Below are positions 1 to 7,150 of a DNA stretch of 64,000 nt, one piece after another. The stretch is from Massilia agri (lineage in GTDB: Bacteria; Pseudomonadota; Gammaproteobacteria; Burkholderiales; Burkholderiaceae_D). Position 1 is the first letter of the stretch, and every line of letters begins with the position of its first letter. The stretch lies in assembly GCF_024753255.1 (NCBI RefSeq), contig NZ_JANUHA010000009.1, positions 1-64,000 of the forward strand, read 5' to 3'. A program made the position numbers and the translations under genes. The notes under the pieces were generated by a model. The model worked only from the letters and a program-made list of their open reading frames with translations, did not search any database and was not told the origin of the DNA.

Positions 1-91
1 CTCCCGTCCGCGCGTTCAAACAGACGTTGAATAGCGCTGCAGCTATTCCCGAGGGATTTGAACGCGCGGACGGCTAAGCCGTCCACCCTAC
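1..91. repeat. Dispersed palindromic repeat, copy 1 (left end cut by window)
   Basis: The two ends are inverted copies of each other: GTCCGCGCGTTCAAA near the left edge and TTTGAACGCGCGGAC in the right arm, which continues to CCACCCTAC at 91. The outer left arm lies beyond the window start. The same arms recur at 24.5, 32.5 and 52.6 kb. It is noncoding, of MITE or REP-like type; mobility is not shown. Confidence 0.75.
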
Positions 92-327
92 AAAAGCATC
101 GCGATATCGGGAAAACCTGTGTTTTAGCTCCCGTAACTAATCGTATCGAGCGCAGCCCAAATGTGAGAAAGTGTTACAGTAATTGGCCTTTCGGCTATGT
201 TTCACGTCTACTACGGGCGCACTGCCTGCCTTGTCCGAGAGGCATGGACACCCTTTTCCCGGCTTTATGTATGGAAGCGTACATAAGCAGGGTAAATATC
301 GCGTAAAATGTTTCCTATTTTCATTTA
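92..327 (+). promoter_or_regulatory. Upstream region of the ybgC-tol operon
   Basis: No convincing gene is seen here. An inverted repeat TTATGTA-N8-TACATAA lies at 265-286, about 40 bases before ybgC, and an AT-rich stretch at 291-325 contains a possible -10 (TAAAAT, 304-309). No good -35 was found. The palindrome could be a regulator site for the tol operon; that is inference. Confidence 0.4.
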
Positions 328-744
328 ATGGCAGGGGAAATGCCTTCAGCTTTTGACTGGACAGTCAGGGTCTATTACGAGGATACCGACGCCGGTGGCA
401 TCGTGTTTTACGCTAATTACCTGAAATTCTTCGAACGGGCCCGCACCGAATGGCTGCGCGCGCTCGGCGTCGGCCAGCAGGAATTGCTGGATGCCGAAGG
501 CGCCGCCTTTGTCGTCCGCAGCGCCTCGCTCGACTATCACGCGCCGGCCCGCCTGGACGACGTGCTGACCATCCGCACCATGGTGGACAAGCTCGGCCCT
601 GCCTCGGTTCGCTTCACCCAGCAAGCCTGGAAAGACGAGCTGCTGCTCACCAGCGCCAGCGTCAAGGTCGGCTGCGTCGACCTCGCTACGATGCGTCCGC
701 GCTCGCTCCCGGCCAGTGCTGCTGATAAAATGCGCGCCGCATAA
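328..744 (+). CDS. ybgC: YbgC-type acyl-CoA thioesterase, tol-pal associated
   Basis: This is a 138-residue hotdog-fold thioesterase, the usual first gene of the tol-pal cluster. The family hydrolyses short or medium acyl-CoA thioesters and is thought to act in the cytoplasm near phospholipid synthesis enzymes. The family signature YYEDTDAGGIVFYANYLKF lies near residues 12-30, with the catalytic Asp in EDTDAGG. Length is typical. Two starts are possible: ATG 328, with no clear ribosome site, or ATG 340, where AGGGGAA lies too close. TolQ starts 29 bases after the stop, so the gene is probably co-transcribed with tolQRAB-pal. Confidence 0.93.
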   Translation: MAGEMPSAFDWTVRVYYEDTDAGGIVFYANYLKFFERARTEWLRALGVGQQELLDAEGAAFVVRSASLDYHAPARLDDVLTIRTMVDKLGPASVRFTQQAWKDELLLTSASVKVGCVDLATMRPRSLPASAADKMRAA

Positions 745-773
745 GAAACTAATCAATCCGACAACCCGACACG

Positions 774-1457
774 ATGACCGAGACTCCAGACCTTTCGTTG
801 ACCGCCCTGATCCTCAACGCCCACCCGCTGGTGCAATTGATCATGGCCTTGCTGCTGCTTCTGTCGATCGTCAGCTGGACCTATATTTTCCGCAAGGTGT
901 TCGCCCTGCGCGCCGCGCGCAGCGCCACCGAACAGTTCGAACGCAGCTTCTGGGCCGGCGGCAACCTGCACACCCTGCACCAGAGCGCCAGTGCCCAGCG
1001 CGACCAGAGCGGCCCGCTGGCCCGCATCTTCGAAGCCGGCATGGGCGAGTTCATCAAGGGCAAGCAGGCCGCCCGCGATGTCAACGACATGGGTCCGGTT
1101 CTGGACGGATCCCGCCGCGCCATGCGCGCTTCCTTCCAGCGCGAACTCGACGCCCTCGACCTGCACCTGAACTTCCTGGCCTCGGTCGGCTCGGTCTCGC
1201 CCTACATCGGCCTGCTCGGCACCGTCTGGGGCATCATGAACTCCTTCCGCGGCCTGGCCAGCGTGGAGCAAGCCACCCTAGCCGTGGTTGCGCCCGGCAT
1301 CGCGGAGGCGCTGATCGCCACCGCGATCGGCCTGTTCGCCGCGATTCCGGCGGTGGTGGCGTACAACCGCTTCACCCACGACATCGACCGCCTGGCGATC
1401 CGCTTCGAGAGCTTCGTCGAAGAATTCTCGAACATCCTGCAGCGCCAGTCGCGATAA
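774..1457 (+). CDS. tolQ: Tol-Pal system protein TolQ
   Basis: TolQ is the inner-membrane proton-channel subunit of the Tol-Pal machine, homologous to ExbB and MotA. With TolR it energises TolA for outer-membrane constriction at division. The 227-residue protein shows three hydrophobic segments, near residues 17-38, 138-160 and 175-200. The last two hold the conserved GLLGTVWGIMNSF and ATAIGLFAAIPAVVAYN stretches typical of the TolQ/ExbB family. It is the second gene of the operon and tolR follows after 15 bases. Confidence 0.96.
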   Translation: MTETPDLSLTALILNAHPLVQLIMALLLLLSIVSWTYIFRKVFALRAARSATEQFERSFWAGGNLHTLHQSASAQRDQSGPLARIFEAGMGEFIKGKQAARDVNDMGPVLDGSRRAMRASFQRELDALDLHLNFLASVGSVSPYIGLLGTVWGIMNSFRGLASVEQATLAVVAPGIAEALIATAIGLFAAIPAVVAYNRFTHDIDRLAIRFESFVEEFSNILQRQSR

Positions 1458-1472
1458 GGACGGAGGCTCCCG

Positions 1473-1907
1473 ATGGCTTTTTCCAGCAGCAGCCTGCGCG
1501 GCGGACGCAAACGCAAATTCAAGTCCGAGATCAACGTCGTGCCCTACATCGACGTGATGCTGGTGCTGCTCATCATCTTCATGGCCGTGCCGGCCAACGA
1601 AGCGCCGAGCGTGGTGAACCTGCCGAGCGCCGAGAAGTCGGCGCTGCCGCCGGATACCTACATTCGCGTCGCGGTCCAGCCCGACAAGAAGCTGTCGATC
1701 GGCGTCGGCGGCAAGCAGAAGATCGCCATGGAAGACGTGGCCGACCGCACCGCCCTGCTCGAGCGCCTGCGCGCCCTGCACGAAGAGAATCCGGACTACC
1801 CGGTCCTGATCGAAGGCGACCGTGAGAGCAAGTACGAGGACGTGATCAGCCTGATTTCCGAAGCGAAGAAGATGGGCATTAACCGGGTGGGTCTCGCGAC
1901 CAAGTAA
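1473..1907 (+). CDS. tolR: Tol-Pal system protein TolR
   Basis: TolR is the ExbD-like partner of TolQ: a single N-terminal membrane helix with a periplasmic domain. The helix at about residues 22-42 contains YIDVMLVLLIIF, whose Asp is the proton-carrying residue of the family. The C-terminal part ends with SEAKKMGINRVGLATK, the typical TolR tail. Length is 144 residues, normal for the family. A good ribosome site (GGAGG) precedes ATG 1473, and tolA begins 7 bases after the stop. Confidence 0.96.
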   Translation: MAFSSSSLRGGRKRKFKSEINVVPYIDVMLVLLIIFMAVPANEAPSVVNLPSAEKSALPPDTYIRVAVQPDKKLSIGVGGKQKIAMEDVADRTALLERLRALHEENPDYPVLIEGDRESKYEDVISLISEAKKMGINRVGLATK

Positions 1908-1914
1908 GCCATTT

Positions 1915-2871
1915 ATGTCAGCAATGAAGCCTGCCACCGCCGGCGCGCCCTATAGCGTGCCGCCAGAACCGAGCCGCCTGCCAGCGTTCATGCTGGCAGT
2001 GGCCGTGCACGCCGTTCTGCTGGGCTTCCTATGGTTCGGCATCAGCTGGCAGACCAGCGAGCCGGTCGCCGTCGAAGCCGAGGTGTGGGACATGTCGGTG
2101 CAAACCGCCGCCGCGCCCGAGCTGCCGACGCCGCCCGCCCCGGAACCGGAACCGCAGCCGGAACCGGAGCCTGCTCCGCCGCCGCGCCCGGTCGAGCCGC
2201 CGCCGGTGGAACGCCCGGCCCCGACGCCGCCGGACATCAACCTGCAGCGCGAAAAAGAACGCAAAGAACAGGAAAAGCGCGAGCTGGCCGAGAAGAAGGA
2301 GCTCGAGCAAAAGCGCAAGGAAGAAGAAGCGCGCGAGAAGAAACTCGCCGAGCAGAAGAAGAAAGAGGACGCCGAGCGCGAGAAGAAGGAACTCGCCAAG
2401 AAGGAAGCCGACCGGAAGAAGAAAGAAGAAGCGGAAGCCAAGCAGAAAGCGCTCGCCGACGCCAAGAAGAAGGCCGCCGCCGAGAAAGCCGAAGCCGCCA
2501 AGCTCGAGAAGCTGCGCCAGGACGAACTCAAGCGCATCGCCGGCGCCATGGGCAGCACTGGCACGGCCGCCAAGTCGACAGGACCACGGGCAGACGCCGG
2601 CTACGTCGCCGCGATCACGGCCGCGATCAAGAGCAATACCGCCTACGGCGGCAGCACGACCATGCCGGGCAATCCGAAGGCGATCTTCAAGGTCGAGCAG
2701 TTGCCGACCGGCGAAATCATGTCGGTGCGCCTCGTAAAAAGCAGCGGTGTGCCTGAGTTTGACAGAGCAGTGGAAAATGGTATTAAAAAGGCATCTCCGC
2801 TGCCGAAGAAAAAGGACGGCACGGTGGAACGCACGCTCGACGTCAATTTCTCGATGAAGGATTACGACTGA
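1915..2871 (+). CDS. tolA: Tol-Pal system protein TolA
   Basis: TolA spans the periplasm from the TolQR motor to Pal and TolB. Seen in the 318-residue protein are a single membrane helix at about 24-43 with a His in it, a Pro/Glu-rich stretch at about 64-105, a Lys/Glu/Ala coiled coil at about 105-205, and a C-terminal TonB-like domain from about 222. In that domain, GEIMSVRLVKSSGVPEFDRA is the family signature. ATG 1915 was taken as start; ATG 1924 is an alternative. The gene lies in the expected place between tolR and tolB. Confidence 0.94.
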   Translation: MSAMKPATAGAPYSVPPEPSRLPAFMLAVAVHAVLLGFLWFGISWQTSEPVAVEAEVWDMSVQTAAAPELPTPPAPEPEPQPEPEPAPPPRPVEPPPVERPAPTPPDINLQREKERKEQEKRELAEKKELEQKRKEEEAREKKLAEQKKKEDAEREKKELAKKEADRKKKEEAEAKQKALADAKKKAAAEKAEAAKLEKLRQDELKRIAGAMGSTGTAAKSTGPRADAGYVAAITAAIKSNTAYGGSTTMPGNPKAIFKVEQLPTGEIMSVRLVKSSGVPEFDRAVENGIKKASPLPKKKDGTVERTLDVNFSMKDYD

Positions 2872-2902
2872 TTCACTCGATGGATACGGTTCAAGACAGA
2901 TT

Positions 2903-4168
2903 ATGAAAAAACTCCATTACCTGCTGTTCAGCGCCACCCTCCTGATGGGCACGGCGACCAATGCCCAGATCAAGGTCGAAATCGCCGGTGTCGGCAGCAA
3001 CCAGATCCCGGTCGCGGTCGCGGCCTTTGCCGACGAATCGCTCGCCCCTGACGACGTGTCCGACATCATCCGTGCCGACCTCGAGCGCAGCGGTGTGTTC
3101 AAGGTGATCGACGCGCGCCAGGTCATCAGCGAGAACGCGCCGGTGGACCTGGCCGCCTTCCGCGCCAGCGGGGCGGACGCCCTGGTCGTCGGCAGCGTGG
3201 CACGCCAGCCGGACGGCCGCTTCGCCGTGCGCTACAAGCTGCACGACACCGTGAAGGGCGCCGCGATCTCGCAGCTCGGCGGCGAGGTGCAGCCCAAGTA
3301 CATTCGCCTGCAGGCCCACCGCATCGCCGACGACGTCTATGAAAAGCTGACCGGCGTACGCGGCATCTTCTCGACGCGCATCGCCTACGTGAAGGAAGAC
3401 AGGGCCGGCCGCAACTACAGCCTGGTGGTCGCCGACGCCGACGGCGAGAACGAAATCGTCGCCGCCCGCGGCCGTGAATCGATTTTCTCGCCGGCCTGGT
3501 CGCCGGACGGCACCAAGGTCGCCTACGTCTCGCTGGAAGACCGCAAGCCCGTGGTCTACCTGCAGGACCTGATGACCGGCCGCCGCAACGTGATTTCCAA
3601 CGTCAAGGGCAACAACTCGGCGCCCGCCTGGTCGCCGGACGGCAGCCTGCTGGCCGTGGCCCTGTCCCGCGACGGCAATACCGAGATCTACACCGTGCGT
3701 CCGGACGGCACCGGCCACAAGCGCCTGACCAACAACCCGGCCATCGACAGCGAGCCGCAGTTCTCGGCGGACGGCCAGACCATTTATTTCATGAGCGACC
3801 GCAGCGGCGGTCCGCAGATCTACAAGATGAGCGCCTCGGGCGGCAACGCCACCCGCCTGACGTTCAACGGCAACTACAACATCAGCCCGCGCGTGTCTTC
3901 GGACGGCAAGACCCTGGCATGGATCTCCCAGCGCAACGGCGGTTTCTCTCTTTACGCGATGGACCTGGCAAGCGGCCAGGAACTGCGCCTGGCCGATGGG
4001 GCCACCGAACCGAGTTTTTCGCCTAACGGCAAGTACATCATGTATGCGATCAAGGGCGGCGGGCGTGCCTCGCTGGCCGTGGTCTCGGTGGATGGACGGG
4101 TCAAGCAGCGCTTGAGCACCAATGCGGGAAACATTCGGGAGCCCAGCTGGGGTCCCTTCATGAAGTAA
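2903..4168 (+). CDS. tolB: Tol-Pal system beta-propeller protein TolB
   Basis: TolB is a periplasmic protein that switches between Pal and the outer-membrane porin/colicin partners. The first 21 or so residues form a signal peptide ending near ATNAQ. An N-terminal alpha/beta domain is followed by a six-bladed propeller, visible as repeated blade motifs such as PAWSPDGTKVAYVS, PAWSPDGSLLAV, PQFSADGQTIYFMSDRSG and PSFSPNGKYIMYA. Length is 421 residues, normal for TolB. It is followed by pal after 36 bases. Confidence 0.96.
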   Translation: MKKLHYLLFSATLLMGTATNAQIKVEIAGVGSNQIPVAVAAFADESLAPDDVSDIIRADLERSGVFKVIDARQVISENAPVDLAAFRASGADALVVGSVARQPDGRFAVRYKLHDTVKGAAISQLGGEVQPKYIRLQAHRIADDVYEKLTGVRGIFSTRIAYVKEDRAGRNYSLVVADADGENEIVAARGRESIFSPAWSPDGTKVAYVSLEDRKPVVYLQDLMTGRRNVISNVKGNNSAPAWSPDGSLLAVALSRDGNTEIYTVRPDGTGHKRLTNNPAIDSEPQFSADGQTIYFMSDRSGGPQIYKMSASGGNATRLTFNGNYNISPRVSSDGKTLAWISQRNGGFSLYAMDLASGQELRLADGATEPSFSPNGKYIMYAIKGGGRASLAVVSVDGRVKQRLSTNAGNIREPSWGPFMK

Positions 4169-4204
4169 AGAAGCAGAAACTTTTAATAGACAAGGAGAAA
4201 AACC

Positions 4205-4729
4205 ATGCGCAACTTCCAGAAACTCGCCCTCATCGCTTCGGCCGCCCTGCTGACCGCCTGCTCGTCGACCAAGCTGCAGGAAACCCCGGTCGTCGAGAAG
4301 ACCCCGACCCCGGCGCCTGCCGCTCCGGCCGAGCCGCAGCGCGAGATTCGTCCGGTCGAGACCGGCAGCGTCGATCCGCTGAATGATCCGAAAGGCGTGC
4401 TGGCCAACCGCAGCGTCTACTTCGACTACGACAGCTTCGTCGTGCGCGAAGACGGCAAGCCGGTCGTCGCCAACCACTCGGGCTACCTGACCAAGAACAC
4501 CGGCCGCAAGGTCCTGATCCAGGGTAACACCGACGAACGCGGCGGCACCGAGTACAACCTGGCCCTGGGCCAGAAGCGTGCTGAAGCCGTCCGTCGTGCA
4601 ATGGCCGCCCTGGGCGTGTCGGAAAGCCAGATGGAAGCCGTGTCGCTGGGCGAAGAAAAGCCGAAGGCAACCGGCAGCGACGAAGCAGCCTGGGCTGAAA
4701 ACCGCCGCGCTGACATCGTCTACCAGTAA
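4205..4729 (+). CDS. pal: Peptidoglycan-associated lipoprotein Pal
   Basis: Pal is an outer-membrane lipoprotein that binds peptidoglycan and is the outer end of the Tol-Pal bridge. The lipobox LLTACSS puts the lipidated Cys at residue 19. A Pro/Ala linker leads to an OmpA-like domain with VYFDYDSFVV and GNTDERGGTEYNLALGQKRA, which carry the diaminopimelate-binding Asp and Arg region. Length is 174 residues. AAGGAG precedes ATG 4205 with good spacing. A strong terminator follows 50 bases after the stop. Confidence 0.97.
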   Translation: MRNFQKLALIASAALLTACSSTKLQETPVVEKTPTPAPAAPAEPQREIRPVETGSVDPLNDPKGVLANRSVYFDYDSFVVREDGKPVVANHSGYLTKNTGRKVLIQGNTDERGGTEYNLALGQKRAEAVRRAMAALGVSESQMEAVSLGEEKPKATGSDEAAWAENRRADIVYQ

Positions 4730-4748
4730 TAATTGATCAAGTCGGCTG

Positions 4749-4771
4749 ATGCGCCTTAAGGTCAGGCGCAT
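4749..4771. other. Small hairpin after pal
   Basis: ATGCGCCT and AGGCGCAT form an 8-bp stem with a 7-base loop. It lies immediately before the pal terminator. It has no T-run, so it may stabilise the mRNA end rather than terminate. Confidence 0.4.
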
Positions 4772-4778
4772 TGACAGC

Positions 4779-4816
4779 GGGGCGGATGGCAGTCAGACTG
4801 CATCCGCCCCGTTTTT
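4779..4816 (+). terminator. Intrinsic terminator between pal and cpoB
   Basis: A GGGGCGGATG/CATCCGCCCC stem (4779-4788 with 4801-4810) extended inside by CAGTC/GACTG is followed by a run of five T. This is a strong rho-independent terminator. It implies that most tol-pal transcripts stop before cpoB. Confidence 0.85.
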
Positions 4817-4843
4817 ACTCTGCAACCGGAAAAATTGACTGCC

Positions 4844-5599
4844 ATGATGAAACTGTCCCCGTCCCGTCTCGCCGCCCTGGTCCTGGCGGCCTGGATGCCG
4901 CTGCAGGCGCACGCCGGCCTGCTCGACGACGACGAAGCACGCAAGGCCATTCTCGACCTGCGCGCAAAGGTCGACGCCATTGCCCGCGACCTGAACGCGC
5001 GCATCGAGACCAAGTCGGACAAGACCGCCCAGCTCGACATGCTGAACCAGCACGAGCAGACCATGCAGGAAATCGCGCGCCTGCGCGGCCAGATCGAAGT
5101 CCTGGCGAACCAGATCGCCCGCGCCCAGGAAGGCCAGAAGCAGCTCTACGCCGACCTCGATTCCCGCATCAAGAAGCTCGAACCGCAGCAGGAAACCGTG
5201 GACGGCCAGGTCGCCCAGGTGATGCCGGCCGAGAAGACCACCTACGAGAACGCCACCGCCCTGTTCCAATCGGGCGACTACAAGGGCGCCGCCGCCGCCC
5301 TGCAGGAATTCGTGCGCCGCTATCCCGATTCGGCCTACGCCTCGAACGCCCAGTACTGGCTCGGCAACGCCTATTACGCGCTGGGCGACTACAAGAAAGC
5401 CATCGCGGCCCAGGAGATCGTCACCAGCACCTACGCCGACAGCGCCAAGGTGCCGGACGCCATGCTGAACATCGCCAGCAGCTACGCCCTGCTCAAGGAC
5501 AGCAAGAACGCCAAGAAGGCGCTGCAGCAGCTGGTCTCGAAGTACCCGGAATCGAGCGCCGCCAAGACGGCCAAGGACCGCCTGGCCTCGCTCAAGTAA
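4844..5599 (+). CDS. cpoB: Cell division coordinator CpoB (YbgF)
   Basis: CpoB is the periplasmic protein that coordinates Tol-Pal with peptidoglycan synthesis at the septum. A signal peptide ending near QAHAG is followed by a coiled-coil region at about 25-125 that would trimerise. A C-terminal TPR domain of three repeats follows, with motifs ALFQSGDYKGAAAALQEFV and AQYWLGNAYYALGDYKKAI. TTG 4835 is in frame, but ATG 4844 (or 4847) with GGAAAA upstream gives a normal signal peptide. The gene sits behind a terminator and so needs read-through or its own promoter. Confidence 0.92.
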   Translation: MMKLSPSRLAALVLAAWMPLQAHAGLLDDDEARKAILDLRAKVDAIARDLNARIETKSDKTAQLDMLNQHEQTMQEIARLRGQIEVLANQIARAQEGQKQLYADLDSRIKKLEPQQETVDGQVAQVMPAEKTTYENATALFQSGDYKGAAAALQEFVRRYPDSAYASNAQYWLGNAYYALGDYKKAIAAQEIVTSTYADSAKVPDAMLNIASSYALLKDSKNAKKALQQLVSKYPESSAAKTAKDRLASLK

Positions 5600-5621
5600 G
5601 TTCCATCGAAGCGATGGGTGT

Positions 5622-5650
5622 TTGACAGCTTCGCTGTCTCATCCTATAAT
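5622..5650 (+). promoter_or_regulatory. Consensus sigma70 promoter of tRNA-Lys
   Basis: TTGACA at 5622-5627 and TATAAT at 5645-5650 are separated by exactly 17 bases, a perfect consensus. Start of transcription would fall about 5657, just before the tRNA. Confidence 0.9.
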
Positions 5651-5662
5651 CTCGCTTCTTTC

Positions 5663-5738
5663 GGGTCGTTAGCTCAGTTGGTAGAGCAGCGGACTTTTAA
5701 TCCGTTGGTCGCTGGTTCGAGCCCAGCACGGCCTACCA
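5663..5738 (+). tRNA. tRNA-Lys(TTT)
   Basis: The 76-base tRNA folds into a full cloverleaf. The acceptor stem is GGGTCGT with ACGGCCT, the D-arm contains AGCTCAGTTGGTAGAGC, and the anticodon loop CTTTTAA has TTT at 5696-5698. The T-arm is GCTGGTTCGAGCCCAGC, and the CCA end is encoded. It lies after cpoB, with its own promoter and terminator. Confidence 0.97.
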
Positions 5739-5745
5739 GAATTGA

Positions 5746-5782
5746 ACGAGAACGCCAGCCTTCGGGCTGGCGTTCTCGTTTT
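5746..5782 (+). terminator. Intrinsic terminator of tRNA-Lys
   Basis: A perfect 15-bp stem (ACGAGAACGCCAGCC, loop TTCG) ends in TTTT. It lies 8 bases after the tRNA. The hairpin also faces the end of the minus-strand gene at 5797, so it may serve both directions. Confidence 0.88.
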
Positions 5783-5796
5783 ACGGCTAAGCAAGC

Positions 5797-6213
5797 TCAG
5801 CGCTGCGCCAGCGTCGCCCTCACCTCGATGATCTCCGCCAGCCGCGACTGCGGCACATAGCGCATCACCATCTCGTCGCGTTCGACGTCGAAGCGCATCC
5901 AGACATTGCCGTCATGCGAGACATAGGTGTCCTTCGACACCGCGGAGAGGCGCATCGGGCGCTGGCGGTCGATGCGGGTCCAGATGCCGCTGTAGCCCGG
6001 GTTGACCTCGAGCTTCCAGCCGTTCGACAGGCGGTACTGGCCGCTGACGGCGTCGGGGTCGGCGTCAAGCACCCGCTGGCCACGCGGAGGGGCGGTGACC
6101 TGCACGCTCGACATCTGGCCGGTGGCCGGGTAGTCGGAAGCCGGGGATTGGGCGGCGGCGTCCGCGGCCACCAGCAGGAGAGTGGCAGCAAGTGCCAGGG
6201 ATTGCAGGCGCAT
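5797..6213 (-). CDS. Secreted hypothetical protein
   Basis: I do not recognise this family. The 138-residue product begins with a clear signal peptide, MRLQSLALAATLLLVAADAAAQ, with cleavage after AAAQ. The mature part is short, has no Cys, and contains a YRLSNGWKLEVNP...IWTRID region resembling a small beta-rich domain. The C-terminus is charged. It is convergent with the tRNA gene, whose terminator hairpin lies directly behind its stop. Periplasmic location is inferred from the signal peptide only. Confidence 0.7.
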   Translation of the reverse strand: MRLQSLALAATLLLVAADAAAQSPASDYPATGQMSSVQVTAPPRGQRVLDADPDAVSGQYRLSNGWKLEVNPGYSGIWTRIDRQRPMRLSAVSKDTYVSHDGNVWMRFDVERDEMVMRYVPQSRLAEIIEVRATLAQR

Positions 6214-6889
6214 GATCGCTCCTTCGCGATAGGGGGTTGAACTGCATGGCCCGGTTCTGGCTACGCCAGTGCCGGTGCTTCAGTCTAGGACGCCCCGCCC
6301 TGCATGCAAGTTCCACAAGGTGCACATCACGAAACGGTCTTGAATGGCTGCTGATCAGATCGGCGAGATATGACACCGAAGCCGGCATCTGCATGCGCAA
6401 CCACGAATCATGTGCCGTCCACGGCCCCGCAAGACAGAAAGACTGTTGGTTTCTGCCGACGCTGCGCGCCGGTTACTTGACTTTCGACCGCACTGGCGAG
6501 ATATTGATGAATACGTTGGCTCACGGCAATGCATTGAATTGTAAGGAAACGTGTGCGCACTTGTGCGTCCCTTCCCAGCATGTAGAATGATTAACATCCC
6601 GTGCAAGCCATCCGGCGCGGCCCCGGGGGGTCATGCGCCGCCATGACGGATCACCCGAAGTCGAAGCTTGGTACTGGCACAGCATGTCTAGAACGTTTCT
6701 TCCGCACTCCCCCAGCGACCGCACCCAATCGGCCGCAAGCATGCTGTGCGCCGCCAGCTTGAAACCCGTCCGGCTTGCCTGAGCTCGGCGAGCAATCAAC
6801 GCCCGACCGAGCCCGCTCCAGAATCCCGCTCAATGAGCACCAACCATAGGACGCCTGTCTCCGGTGGAGACGGCAACAAGGAGACTTTC
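6214..6889. other. Gene-poor intergenic stretch
   Basis: No reading frame here looks like a gene in composition or start signals. It holds a possible promoter (TTGTGC 6561-6566, TAGAAT 6583-6588, 16-base spacer) that could drive the small gene at 6890, and an inverted repeat GCACAGCATG (6677-6686) with CATGCTGTGC (6740-6749), 53 bases apart. Both are weakly supported. Confidence 0.4.
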
Positions 6890-7066
6890 ATGAACACCGA
6901 ACACTCGCATCCACGTATCCATCCGGGCACCGTCGACCGCAGCAACCCGTCGGCGCCGAAACGCACCTTTGCCAAGAGCATCGTGTCGAGCCGCCTGCGC
7001 CAGCGCCTCAGCGTCGCGCTCGGCCTGTGCGTCGGCCTCGCCGCCCTGGTCGTCGCCTTCGAATAA
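6890..7066 (+). CDS. Small membrane protein (58 aa), hypothetical
   Basis: This short gene has a good ribosome site (AAGGAGA) six bases before ATG 6890. An upstream in-frame start at 6746 has none. The 58-residue product has a basic middle part (AKSIVSSRLRQRLS) and a C-terminal hydrophobic helix of about 16 residues, VALGLCVGLAALVVAF, ending one residue before the stop. This looks like a tail-anchored or single-pass small membrane protein. I know no family for it. It converges on the chemoreceptor gene, whose terminator lies just behind it. Confidence 0.55.
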   Translation: MNTEHSHPRIHPGTVDRSNPSAPKRTFAKSIVSSRLRQRLSVALGLCVGLAALVVAFE

Positions 7067-7092
7067 GTCGCCGCCCCCTCGCCGGGGCGCAT

Positions 7093-7130
7093 AAAAAACA
7101 GGGCGCGGCGCCCTCAAGCGCCGCGCCCTG
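7093..7130 (-). terminator. Intrinsic terminator of the chemoreceptor gene
   Basis: The stem is CAGGGCGCGGCG (7099-7110) with CGCCGCGCCCTG (7119-7130). On the minus strand it is followed by six T (A-run 7093-7098). It lies 20 bases after the stop of the minus-strand chemoreceptor gene. Confidence 0.85.
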
Positions 7131-7150
7131 CTTCATGACGCTTCGACGCG

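Noticed and set aside
58-306. 82-residue frame at the window start
   Set aside because: It starts inside the dispersed repeat and has no ribosome site, no domain and unbiased codon use.
6237-6590. 117-residue frame in the gene-poor stretch
   Set aside because: It starts next to the end of another gene's start region, shows no ribosome site and has Cys/Arg-rich random composition.
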